A program made the translations under genes and the position numbers. Below are positions 25,301 to 34,010 of a stretch of 51,396 bases of DNA, one piece after another. The DNA is from CAXOVX01 sp964213345 (GTDB taxonomy: Bacteria > Pseudomonadota > Alphaproteobacteria > Rickettsiales > Midichloriaceae), in NCBI GenBank assembly GCA_964213345.1, contig CAXOVX010000041.1, forward strand, positions 1-51,396. The letters are read 5' to 3'. The notes beneath the pieces are model-generated. The model saw only the letters and a program-made list of their open reading frames with translations, was not told the origin of the DNA and made no database searches. Numbering within the stretch: position 1 is the first letter of the stretch; each line of letters starts with the position of its first letter.

Positions 25301-27895
25301 ATGAGAAGAGATATAGCAATCAAAGAGATTATTCTGGATAAAAATAACATGCCAGCAGTTGCACACGTGGTGGATACTGATAACAAAGAATACATCGTGA
25401 ACCTTTATTCGCAAATGACGGTAAACCTTCTTCAGAGTTATGCTAGCACATTAGGTATAAATAACCTCAACGCCATAGGTAATGTGAAGGAGCTAACTCA
25501 AGATAGAATAGACGTAATAAAATCTTTACTCAACAATTATCATAGTGTTGTAGTGCCTATTATGAGTGGTAATGGCAATAACAGCGGACATACTGCGCAC
25601 TTTGTTGCTTGGGAAAGCGAGGGGAATGGGTATAAAACAGCGATACTAACACAAACCCGTAATATCGACGAAAATGCAAAGCAGGCCTTAAAAACAATGG
25701 CTGGGAGTATTACAAAGCAGCTTTCACTAAATACAGCAGCAGAAGATGTGCAAGTAATAAGTGGTGCCTTTGATAATGCTTACAACATCGCATCTTGCAC
25801 AGAAATAGGAGTACCGTTACTCAAAGCAATGGAGTTGAAAGATGCTGGTCAATTTGAAAAAGTGGTTCTACAAAATTCACAAACACCGTTTCCCTTGAAA
25901 GACATAATAGATGCCAGACTAACAGGTTGGAAGGAGTTTGTTGATAGTGGTTTTTTCATCAAGTCAGACTACCCCACTGGGGAGATAATAGCGATACAAT
26001 TAGAGTGCGAAGTGGATCATGACCAGATAAAGAGTAGTGCAGAGGATATGCTGGCTTTTGAATTTGAAAATGCTACCTATAATGGCGTACGCAAGACATT
26101 ACATAATGCAATATTTCAAAAAGTACTTTTCGATATACGCGATGGAAACAACGGAGCATTAAAAGAGATATTAAATAAAGCAATAGCCGATAAGCCCGGC
26201 AATAACAATAACATAAAAATCAAACAACTTAAGCACGACGATCCGAGTGTTGAGAACCTTGCTAATCATCAAGAAGTAAAGCGGAAAATGGAGACAATAA
26301 AACAGGAAAATAAGGATGCAATTAAGAAGTTTGCGCACGAAATGCAGAGTCAAATGCTGCAAAATAACCAACAAATGGAAATTACAGATCAAGGTAATTC
26401 AGAAATATGCCAACAACAAAAGAACACTAATGGTAATGTACAACAGTTATATATAGAGCAACAAACTCAAAATTCCATAACAAATCAAAAGTTCGAACTA
26501 AATAATCTAAATAATAAGTTTGTACAACAACAATTAACACAAAAGGTAAATATTGCAGATGTATTTAAGACAATCAAAGAAAACAATGCTGTGCTTATGG
26601 ATCAATTTAAAGCTAAGCTGACTGAACTCGAAATATACGGAGAGGAGCAGACAGTTAATCAAAATGATATGTTGAGCACATTGAAAGAGGAGAAAGACAT
26701 GGATACTGACACATTTCTCCGAATATTGGGCTCTTTTGGTACATACGACATATTTACAACAATGAGGCTGGAAGTATTGAGCACAGTGAGTAAAAGATTA
26801 TCACAAGAGCAACTAGGTGATCATACATTCCAATCTTGGGACAAAGATTTAGCGCAAGATTTGCATGCCCTTGCTCGATGGGCTGATTTAAATGGCGCAA
26901 TGTCATCATCAACAATAGGACTTAGCATCGAACAAGTAAGGGCTCTTGCAGGCAAAGATTTTAACCAAATACTAAAGACAACGCAGCAACAACAAAACGA
27001 TGCCAATATGAATGATGGTTGTAGCGGCAATCACAACGAACAAGTTGTCGATTATTCTGCAACCCCTAAAAATGTCATCTCCAAGATAAATGTTGGTGCA
27101 TTCACAGCCAAGACTGCGTTAGAGCATGTTGTTGCGATAAAATATTTTGCACATGATATTGTTGGCATCGAAGTTCCAGATTTATTGCAAAACAAAGGTT
27201 TGTTGGTAGCAGCTCATACCATATCAGGACTAGTGGGTGCACTCACCATCCCAGGAGGTGAACAAATCAATATTAATATAAAGTTACTTGCACCAATAAT
27301 AAGTACCGTATTTTACGGAGTAAATTTGGCAACACATGAGCTAATACAAAGTACAATACAGAATAAAATTATAAGTGAAGCTATAAACGGCACAGATTTT
27401 GCGATCAAATCGTTTGGTGATTTTGTCACAAAATGCGGAGTAGAGGTGTTCCTGGGCGCAGGAACACAAGCTGCTGGAAGAATAGCAGCAGCTATGTTTG
27501 GTGCAGTAAGTGGAGCCGTATCTACGGGGCTACAGTGTTATGCAATACACCAAGAATTGAGCAATCCGTCAAAAATGAGTACTACTACGAAAGTTATTGT
27601 ATATACCGCAGATGTTGCTGCAGCTGCTGGAGCTTATTATAATTTTGGTTCGGCAGGTCCTAATATGTACGCAAACATCCAAAAGTGGTTTGCAATACTA
27701 GATACAGTAGTGGCAACGGATTACTTCGTAAAGCTTAGCCTAAAAACAACAGGCCCTACTGAAGCGGGCACATCCCATGATGTAGGATATGCTCATCATA
27801 ATGTCACTCCTAACGGAACTAGCAGCGATCCAATTTTTGAAGGTACTAACACTGGCCTTTACCATGAGAACGTAGCTAACCACATAGAGCTATAA
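25301..27895 (+). CDS. 864-aa effector-like protein, CE/YopJ-like N-domain?
   Basis: Three parts are visible. Residues 1-290 match the N-domain of the 579-aa protein at 49576: both have a GHT histidine (H97), a TQT element 20 residues on, and ASCTEIG with a cysteine (C166) exactly 69 residues after the His. This layout is close to YopJ-family and other CE-clan cysteine enzymes (His, acidic/polar residue about 19 later, Cys about 63-70 later), but the acidic residue and a close Gln are not evident. Residues about 300-595 are a Q/N-rich, coiled-coil-like region absent from the paralogue. Residues about 600-864 form a shared hydrophobic domain (IKYFAHDIVG, LVAAHTISGLVGALTIPG, GLQCYAIHQELSNP). 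No signal peptide. The TATA-like promoter and operators lie upstream. Secreted host-directed enzyme is inference. Confidence 0.8.
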   Translation: MRRDIAIKEIILDKNNMPAVAHVVDTDNKEYIVNLYSQMTVNLLQSYASTLGINNLNAIGNVKELTQDRIDVIKSLLNNYHSVVVPIMSGNGNNSGHTAHFVAWESEGNGYKTAILTQTRNIDENAKQALKTMAGSITKQLSLNTAAEDVQVISGAFDNAYNIASCTEIGVPLLKAMELKDAGQFEKVVLQNSQTPFPLKDIIDARLTGWKEFVDSGFFIKSDYPTGEIIAIQLECEVDHDQIKSSAEDMLAFEFENATYNGVRKTLHNAIFQKVLFDIRDGNNGALKEILNKAIADKPGNNNNIKIKQLKHDDPSVENLANHQEVKRKMETIKQENKDAIKKFAHEMQSQMLQNNQQMEITDQGNSEICQQQKNTNGNVQQLYIEQQTQNSITNQKFELNNLNNKFVQQQLTQKVNIADVFKTIKENNAVLMDQFKAKLTELEIYGEEQTVNQNDMLSTLKEEKDMDTDTFLRILGSFGTYDIFTTMRLEVLSTVSKRLSQEQLGDHTFQSWDKDLAQDLHALARWADLNGAMSSSTIGLSIEQVRALAGKDFNQILKTTQQQQNDANMNDGCSGNHNEQVVDYSATPKNVISKINVGAFTAKTALEHVVAIKYFAHDIVGIEVPDLLQNKGLLVAAHTISGLVGALTIPGGEQININIKLLAPIISTVFYGVNLATHELIQSTIQNKIISEAINGTDFAIKSFGDFVTKCGVEVFLGAGTQAAGRIAAAMFGAVSGAVSTGLQCYAIHQELSNPSKMSTTTKVIVYTADVAAAAGAYYNFGSAGPNMYANIQKWFAILDTVVATDYFVKLSLKTTGPTEAGTSHDVGYAHHNVTPNGTSSDPIFEGTNTGLYHENVANHIEL

Positions 27896-27937
27896 CCAAA
27901 AATTCCGTTTTTTATCACAGAGCACTTACAAATAGGT

Positions 27938-27967
27938 GTAGCAGACTCGCTTGATGCGGGTTGCTAC
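27938..27967. terminator. Stem-loop between convergent genes
   Basis: GTAGCAGACTCGC, loop TTGAT, then GCGGGTTGCTAC: a 12-bp stem with one wobble and one bulge, lying between the convergent ends of the 864-aa gene and clpB. No T run on either side, so a bidirectional processing or termination structure is only likely, not certain. Confidence 0.45.
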
Positions 27968-27999
27968 GCTTAATTCACGGGAAATAAGCAGTCTATACA

Positions 28000-30576
28000 T
28001 TATAGATTACTGAATTTTAACTTGTCACCCTCCACTTTTACCTCAATTTCACTGCCTTCGTCTATATCTCCTGCTAGCAGCATTCCAGCCAATTTATCTT
28101 GTAAATTTTGTTGAATTACCCTCTTTAATGGCCTTGCTCCATATACTAAATCATATCCATGCTCACTCAACCATCCTCTTGCATAATCATCTACTTTTAT
28201 TCCAATCTTCCTCTCAGCCAATATTTTTTCTAATCTCATAAGTTGTATATCAACAATAGCTCTCATATCGGAACGGTGTAACCTATTGAATAATATAATC
28301 TCGTCTAACCTATTGATAAATTCAGGCTTAAAAGCACTTCTGACCGTGTCCATCACAGATGCTCTTATTGTTTCTATTTCAACTCCTTCAGGCAATTTAG
28401 CGATGTACTCAGCCCCCAAGTTAGAAGTTAATATTATGACAGTATTGCGAAAATCAACGGTTCTGCCTTGCCCATCCGTCAACCTTCCTTCGTCAAGAAC
28501 TTGTAATAGTACATTAAATACCTCCGGGTGAGCTTTTTCCACTTCATCAAATAAAATAACTTGATATGGCCTACGTCTCACCGTTTCTGTTAACACGCCA
28601 CCTTCCTCGTATCCTACATAACCTGGAGGTGCTCCTATTAAACGTGCTACTGCATGCCTCTCCATGTACTCAGACATATCTATACGTACCATAGCCTTTG
28701 GATCGTCAAATAAAAACTGTGTGAGTGCTTTTGTAAGCTCTGTTTTCCCAACTCCAGTAGGCCCTAGAAATAAAAACGAGCCAATAGGCTTATCACAGTC
28801 CGATAAGCCAGCTCTGGCTCTGCGTACAGCATTACTTACAGCTATTACTGCTTTATGTTGCCCTACTACTGATTGCTCTAAATATGTCTCCATCTTTAAC
28901 AATTTACCCCTTTCGGAAGACATCATTTTTTCTACAGGAATACCAGTCCACCTTGAAACTATAGCAGCAATGTCATCCTCAGTCACAGCCTCTTGGAGCA
29001 TCGTATTATTTTTTGTTTCCTCAGATTCTCTAATTTTCCCTTTTAAATCCGGAATCACACTATATGCCAATTCTCCAGCCTTATCAAAATCTCCACAACG
29101 TTGAGCTAGCTCTAGCTCAATTTTAGCCTGATCTAATTTGCCTTTGAGCTCTTTAAGCTGGTTTATTTTTAATTTTTCTGCATGCCACCTACTTGTTAAA
29201 TCGAGTAATTTTGCTTCCAATCCAGATAGTTCTTTTTTGATATCCAATAATCTCCCCTTTGATGCATCATCACTTTCTTTTTCAAGTGCCGTAGCTTCTA
29301 TTTTTAATTGCACAAACTTACGATCTAATTCATCAATTGCCTCTGGTTTACTATCTACCTGCATACGTAGCCTACTTGCTGCTTCATCAACAAGATCGAT
29401 TGCTTTATCAGGCAAAAACCTATCCGTAATGTAGCGATGTGACAAAGTCGCAGCGGATACTATAGCACTATCCATAATTCTGATACCGTGATGCACTTCA
29501 TATTTTTCCTTTATACCTCTCAAAATAGATATGGTATCGCTGACAGTAGGCTCAGCAATATAAACAGACTGAAACCTTCGAGCTAAAGCAGCATCTTTTT
29601 CAATATACTTCTTATACTCAGCTAGTGTGGTAGCTCCAACACAGTGTAATTCACCTCTTGCTAAAGCAGGTTTAAGCAGATTTGAAGCATCCATAGCCCC
29701 TTCTGCCGCCCCTGCCCCAACCAAAGTGTGCAATTCATCTATAAACAATATAATCTTTCCACCCGCTGCTGCTATCTCTTTTAGAACAGCTTTTAAACGT
29801 TCTTCAAACTCTCCCCTAAATTTTGCACCTGCAATCAATGCACCTAAATCTAACACCATAACCTTGACATCACGTAAATTTTCAGGAACATCATGCAAAA
29901 CAACACGTTGTGCTAATCCCTCAACTATGGCCGTTTTTCCAACTCCAGGTTCACCAATAAGCACTGGATTATTTTTAGTACGTCTAGACAAAACTTGGAT
30001 AGTATGCCTAATTTCTTCATCTCGACCGATTACTGGATCCAATTTACCAGCTTTTGCTTTTTCTGTAAAATCTACTGCATATTTAGATAAAGCATCAAGC
30101 GTGTTTTCGGTATGTGCAGAATCTGCTTTTTTGCCTTTTCTCAGATTCTCAATAGCAGTGGTAATTTTTAGTTCAGTCACTCCTTGTTGGGTTAAAATTT
30201 GATAAACAGCAGTATCTTTAGCAGCCGCTAGCGCCTGTAATAACCGTTCAATAGTAATAAAACTATCACCATAATTTAAGGCAAATTGCTCCGCTTTTTC
30301 AAATACTCTAGCTAACTCTGGCGTCAAGTAAATCTGCCCAGCTGCACCGCCACTAATTTGCGGTATCTTGCCTAAAGCCTGTTCAGTACTCACCTCAACA
30401 CTATGAGCATCGCCTCCACACATACCAATAAGGTGCAGTATCAAATCATCATTTTCTTTGAACAGAGCATACATTAAGTGTTCAGGCATAAATTTTTGGT
30501 GATTGCGCGATAACGCAAGTGTTTGAGCACGTTGTACAACAGATTTCGCCCTATCAGTAAATTTTTCTATGTTCAT
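28000..30576 (-). CDS. clpB: ClpB, protein disaggregase
   Basis: Hexameric AAA+ chaperone that, with DnaK, pulls proteins out of aggregates after heat or other stress. The N-terminal Clp repeat domain covers about residues 1-150; NBD1 has Walker A GEPGVGKTA and Walker B ILFIDELHTLVGAG; a long middle coiled coil (about 400-525) includes LEKESDDASKGRL; NBD2 has GPTGVGKTE and LFDEVEKAHP, with the pore loop GYVGYEEGG. The frame extends four codons further to a TTG, but the ATG at 30576 follows TGGAGTGG and starts MNIEKFTDRAK as in homologues, giving 858 aa. No sigma-32-type promoter was seen upstream. Confidence 0.97.
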   Translation of the reverse strand: MNIEKFTDRAKSVVQRAQTLALSRNHQKFMPEHLMYALFKENDDLILHLIGMCGGDAHSVEVSTEQALGKIPQISGGAAGQIYLTPELARVFEKAEQFALNYGDSFITIERLLQALAAAKDTAVYQILTQQGVTELKITTAIENLRKGKKADSAHTENTLDALSKYAVDFTEKAKAGKLDPVIGRDEEIRHTIQVLSRRTKNNPVLIGEPGVGKTAIVEGLAQRVVLHDVPENLRDVKVMVLDLGALIAGAKFRGEFEERLKAVLKEIAAAGGKIILFIDELHTLVGAGAAEGAMDASNLLKPALARGELHCVGATTLAEYKKYIEKDAALARRFQSVYIAEPTVSDTISILRGIKEKYEVHHGIRIMDSAIVSAATLSHRYITDRFLPDKAIDLVDEAASRLRMQVDSKPEAIDELDRKFVQLKIEATALEKESDDASKGRLLDIKKELSGLEAKLLDLTSRWHAEKLKINQLKELKGKLDQAKIELELAQRCGDFDKAGELAYSVIPDLKGKIRESEETKNNTMLQEAVTEDDIAAIVSRWTGIPVEKMMSSERGKLLKMETYLEQSVVGQHKAVIAVSNAVRRARAGLSDCDKPIGSFLFLGPTGVGKTELTKALTQFLFDDPKAMVRIDMSEYMERHAVARLIGAPPGYVGYEEGGVLTETVRRRPYQVILFDEVEKAHPEVFNVLLQVLDEGRLTDGQGRTVDFRNTVIILTSNLGAEYIAKLPEGVEIETIRASVMDTVRSAFKPEFINRLDEIILFNRLHRSDMRAIVDIQLMRLEKILAERKIGIKVDDYARGWLSEHGYDLVYGARPLKRVIQQNLQDKLAGMLLAGDIDEGSEIEVKVEGDKLKFSNL

Positions 30577-30642
30577 GGTCCACTCCAAAATTTAAATCCA
30601 TATAACGTTTTTATTTTTTGTAGCATATTGTTAGTTTTAATA

Positions 30643-30670
30643 TTGACTAATCCTTCACAACTGATATAAG
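30643..30670 (+). promoter_or_regulatory. Promoter candidate for udk copy 1
   Basis: TTGACT and TATAAG, 16 bp apart, 33 bp before the start codon of the first uridine kinase gene. Confidence 0.5.
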
Positions 30671-30702
30671 CATACACGAGCTTCACATAAAAAGCCATCA
30701 AA

Positions 30703-31359
30703 ATGCCTCAAAATATGCTGATTGTAGGTGTTTCTGGAGCTTCTGCTGCCGGGAAAACCTTACTTACTACCACGATTGTCAATGAAATAGGATCAGACCA
30801 AATAGCTGTCATTTCTGAAGATTCTTATTATAAAGATTTCTCTCACCTTCCACTAAGCGTACGCACTAAGGTCAATTTTGATCACCCTAATGCCTTCGAT
30901 CATGAGTCTTTGGTGAAGCATCTTAATGCGTTAAGAAATGGGGAACAGGTAGAAGTTCCTATCTACAATTACGATAACGAAAAAGAACATATGAAGAAGA
31001 GGGAAACGCGTACTGTAAAACCACATAAGATCCTGATTTTAGAGGGCATTTTGCTATTTACAGATCCCGATGTCCGTTCACTTATTGATATCAAAATTTA
31101 CGTAGATACCCCACTTGATGTCTGTTTAATTAGGCGTATACGTAGAGATACAAGAGAGCGTTCAAGTGTTATAGAGGGTGTGCTAGAACAGTATGAAAAG
31201 ACTGTACGCCCTATGTTTAAAGAATTTATAGAACCCTCTAAGCAACACGCTGACTTGATCATTCCAAATACAAATAAAAATCACATAGCTATAGACTTGG
31301 TAAAAACAAAAATGCAGCACATTCTATATGATTTTCACTCAGTAACACAAACAAAATAG
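30703..31359 (+). CDS. udk: Uridine kinase, copy 1
   Basis: Phosphorylates uridine and cytidine to UMP and CMP in the pyrimidine salvage pathway. The P-loop is GVSGASAAGKT (residues 9-19), matching the GASASGKS-type loop of Udk. Further signatures are ISEDSYYKDFSHL, NFDHPNAFDHESL, VEVPIYNYD and the LID-region RRIRRDTRERS. The length of 218 aa is typical. A near-duplicate of 208 aa follows 152 bp later. No strong ribosome-binding site precedes the ATG. It heads a udk-udk-nupC group, which fits uptake and trapping of host nucleosides. Confidence 0.92.
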   Translation: MPQNMLIVGVSGASAAGKTLLTTTIVNEIGSDQIAVISEDSYYKDFSHLPLSVRTKVNFDHPNAFDHESLVKHLNALRNGEQVEVPIYNYDNEKEHMKKRETRTVKPHKILILEGILLFTDPDVRSLIDIKIYVDTPLDVCLIRRIRRDTRERSSVIEGVLEQYEKTVRPMFKEFIEPSKQHADLIIPNTNKNHIAIDLVKTKMQHILYDFHSVTQTK

Positions 31360-31453
31360 AAGCTTTATTAGATATTACTAAAAGAGATAGAAATTGGTAT
31401 TCACAGATAGGAGCGATATTAATTTTTTTATGAGGTTTTATCAAAGTTCTACG

Positions 31454-31482
31454 TTGACAACTTGCCTATACATCAATAGACA
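31454..31482 (+). promoter_or_regulatory. Promoter candidate for udk copy 2 and nupC
   Basis: TTGACA and TAGACA, 17 bp apart, 29 bp before the start of the second udk gene. Its presence suggests that copy 2 and nupC can be expressed apart from copy 1. Confidence 0.45.
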
Positions 31483-31511
31483 CACGTAAACTCTTTTAGA
31501 GGCCAATCAAA

Positions 31512-32138
31512 ATGACTCAGAGTATGCTAATTATAGGGATTTCTGGAGCCTCTGCTGCCGGAAAAACGTTCCTTACCGACGCAATTATACGCGCATTAGG
31601 CTCGAATCAAGTGGCTGTCATTTCCGAGGATTCATATTACAAGGGCTTTTCGCATCTCCCGATTGAGGAGCGTGGTAGGATCAACTTTGATCATCCAAAT
31701 GCTTTTGATCATGAGTACTTAGTAGAACACCTGAATGCATTGAAGCAAGGCAAAACTATAGAAGTACCTACCTACAACTACACAACTCATTCACGAAGTA
31801 AAGAAACTAAAATTGTTGGTCCTCATAAAATAGTCGTCTTAGAAGGGATTTTGTTATTCGCCGATATAAACGTACGACCTCTCTTAGATATAAAATTTTT
31901 TATCGATACACCCCTAGATATTTGCTTAATGCGACGTATACGGAGGGATATAGAAGAAAGAGGACGAACATTAGCATCTGTCTTTGATCAATATGAAAGA
32001 ACTGTGCGACCTATGTTTCAGGAATTTATAGAACCTTCTAAACAGTATGCTGATTTAATTATCCCCAATAGGGCAAAAAATTACATAGCCGTAGATTTAA
32101 TAAAAACAAAAATGCAACAAATTTTGGATAGTTTTTAA
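31512..32138 (+). CDS. udk: Uridine kinase, copy 2
   Basis: Second uridine/cytidine kinase, about two thirds identical by eye to the preceding gene over its length. P-loop GISGASAAGKT, ISEDSYYKGFSHL, NFDHPNAFDHEYL, VEVPTYNYT-type substrate loop and RRIRRDIEERG are intact, so it should be active. The main differences from copy 1 are a shorter region after the NYT motif and a shorter C-terminus (208 aa). Divergence is high enough that the duplication is not recent. The stop codon is one base from the nupC start, so copy 2 and nupC are surely one transcription unit. Functional specialisation, for example in nucleoside or allosteric preference, is possible but not visible. Confidence 0.92.
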   Translation: MTQSMLIIGISGASAAGKTFLTDAIIRALGSNQVAVISEDSYYKGFSHLPIEERGRINFDHPNAFDHEYLVEHLNALKQGKTIEVPTYNYTTHSRSKETKIVGPHKIVVLEGILLFADINVRPLLDIKFFIDTPLDICLMRRIRRDIEERGRTLASVFDQYERTVRPMFQEFIEPSKQYADLIIPNRAKNYIAVDLIKTKMQQILDSF

Positions 32139-32139
32139 C

Positions 32140-33360
32140 ATGATCAGAAGTTTATTGGGTATAGCAATCTTAGTGGCGATGGTATTGTATTTCCAGCTAG
32201 GTGAAAAAAAGAAAGGGTTTCACATTAACGTAAAATCCGCAATCTTATGCATCACTATACAAATCTTGTTGGCGATCATTTTCCTAAAAATACCAGCTTT
32301 TTCTAAGGTGTTTAGTTATATCACTGCCGCATTTCAAGTTTTACAACAAGTCACAGAAAAGGCTGTGGGATTCGTCTTTGGAGGCTTGTCTAATCCCCCA
32401 CAAAGCACAGGCTTAGGTTATATATTTTGCCTACAAGCGCTACCTCTGCTAATTACAGTTAGCACTATAAGCTCGGTATTAATGTATACAGGCGTACTAC
32501 CAGCAATAGTCAAGGGCTTATCGTGGAGTTTACGTAAGATCACGAAAATTAGCTTTGGCCTAAGCATCGGTACATCAACTAGCTTTTTTGCAGGGTCATC
32601 GGAAAATGCGCTAGTTTTACGCCACTATCTACCACATTTTAGCTCACATGAAATACTGACTATTATGGTGTTAGGAATCTCTACTGTATCAATCAGTATG
32701 TTAGCAGTACTTGATGCAATGTACGGAGCATACATTCCATCTTTGATGCAGTATATGGTGACAGCGATGGTTTTGAATATTTTTGGAGCCTTATGGATAG
32801 TAGGACCAATTGGTCACCGTAAAAAAGAAGCAGAAATTTTGACATTTGACAAACCTAGTAGTCTTCTAGAAGCCATAAGTCAGGGTATTATGGCTGGAGC
32901 ACGCGTAGTTGCTATTATAGCAGTTTTGATAGTAGGATTTTTATCACTATTATATCTGGTAGATGCTATACTCTCTGTCGTTGTTATAGAAGGAGAACCT
33001 TTAACCTTGGCTCGTATTCTAGGATGGCTTCTTACTCCTATAGCGTGGCTAATAGGAGCAGATTCTCCGACCAATGTGGCGCATGTTATAGGTATCAAAA
33101 TTGCTTTAAACGAAGTATTAGCGTATAAAGAAGCAGTCAATCTTATGCCATTACTCTCATTGCAAGATCAAATATCAACGGTATTTTGTATAAGTAATTT
33201 TGCTAATGTGGGTACTATTACAAGTGTAGTGGGCACTTATAGTGCATTACTGCCTAACAGAAGCTCTGAAATGACGCAATTAGCTTCACGAGCTTTTCTC
33301 TTAGCCTTACTCAACACTTTTTTTACTGCAATTTGTGTAAGGCTTGTCTTGAGCTCTTAG
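32140..33360 (+). CDS. nupC: Concentrative nucleoside transporter (NupC/CNT)
   Basis: Inner-membrane carrier of the CNT family that imports nucleosides with a cation gradient. The 406-aa protein is almost entirely hydrophobic helices. Family motifs: GSSENALVLRHYL (the conserved G-x-E-x-P/A-L segment that binds nucleoside), TVSISMLAVLDAMYGAYIPS, IGIKIALNEVLAYKEA (the NEFVAY-type motif) and CISNFANVGTITSVVG near the C-terminus. The gene starts one base after the stop of the second udk gene, so import and phosphorylation are encoded together. For an organism living inside another cell this would allow host uridine or cytidine to be captured as the monophosphate. Substrate range cannot be read from the sequence. 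Confidence 0.92.
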   Translation: MIRSLLGIAILVAMVLYFQLGEKKKGFHINVKSAILCITIQILLAIIFLKIPAFSKVFSYITAAFQVLQQVTEKAVGFVFGGLSNPPQSTGLGYIFCLQALPLLITVSTISSVLMYTGVLPAIVKGLSWSLRKITKISFGLSIGTSTSFFAGSSENALVLRHYLPHFSSHEILTIMVLGISTVSISMLAVLDAMYGAYIPSLMQYMVTAMVLNIFGALWIVGPIGHRKKEAEILTFDKPSSLLEAISQGIMAGARVVAIIAVLIVGFLSLLYLVDAILSVVVIEGEPLTLARILGWLLTPIAWLIGADSPTNVAHVIGIKIALNEVLAYKEAVNLMPLLSLQDQISTVFCISNFANVGTITSVVGTYSALLPNRSSEMTQLASRAFLLALLNTFFTAICVRLVLSS

Positions 33361-33717
33361 CAAAAACTGTACGCAACAAATCTTTGCAATGCAATATGTA
33401 ATGATAGTAAAAAATCTAACAACATTCTGATTTCACCATATAATAAAAAACAAGTAAGACATAAAATCTAAAATCTTAAAAATTTGAGTAAAAAAGGCTA
33501 GAAAGGTGAAAAATGTGGTATTCAATATCAAGAAATATTATTACATAGGCATTTCCTAACTTAAAACTTAGTCAATGTTTTTATTTTGTTTTTCAGAAAT
33601 TAAAGCTCTTTACGATTGTATCAAAATAGTCAAAATATCCATCTGTAACTTTGTTGCTTGTGGCGGGTTTTCACATAAGATTTTGGTACACATCTTGGTA
33701 TATCCAAAGAAGGCGGT

Positions 33718-33801
33718 ATGCTGAAAATAAAAAAAATAATACTAAACATCATAAGTCATAACGTGTTTGACAATGCGCTAGGGGTGCTTAAAGCCAGATA
33801 A
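33718..33801 (+). CDS. Possible 27-aa small protein
   Basis: ATG preceded by AAAGAAGGCGGT; the peptide begins MLKIKKIILNIIS and ends GVLKAR. It is cationic and amphipathic. Too short to judge by composition; a chance frame is quite possible. Confidence 0.25.
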   Translation: MLKIKKIILNIISHNVFDNALGVLKAR

Positions 33802-33934
33802 TAGGGTTGTTGTTCTAAAATATAGTATTGTTGTAGTTTAGTTTTTTGATGCTTAAAACAATTGTAAGTAGGGAGAGGGGAGTGTCCCACTTGCTTGATG
33901 CAAAATCATAAATACCAGTAACAATAGGAATTTA

Positions 33935-33963
33935 TTGACACTACCAAGTGTGGTGTTACGAAA
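33935..33963 (+). promoter_or_regulatory. Promoter candidate for dnaA
   Basis: TTGACA at 33935-33940 followed by a poor -10 (TACGAA at 33957). The spacer contains CACT-acca-AGTG, a short dyad that could bind a regulator. Confidence 0.35.
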
Positions 33964-34010
33964 TAGGGTTCTATAGTACCATTTTAAATTATTGCAATAA
34001 GAATAGATGT

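Larger units (their letters stand above)
33361..34010. other. Long AT-rich gap before dnaA
   Basis: 650 bp between nupC and dnaA. It holds a possible 27-codon frame at 33718 and a possible dnaA promoter. I looked for DnaA boxes (TTATNCACA and near variants) and found none, so an origin is not supported. Confidence 0.5.

Noticed and set aside
28286..30202. Several open frames antisense to clpB
   Set aside because: All lie inside an intact, well-conserved clpB reading frame.
33361..34010. Replication origin next to dnaA
   Set aside because: No DnaA boxes or close variants seen in the gap; AT-richness alone is not enough in this genome.
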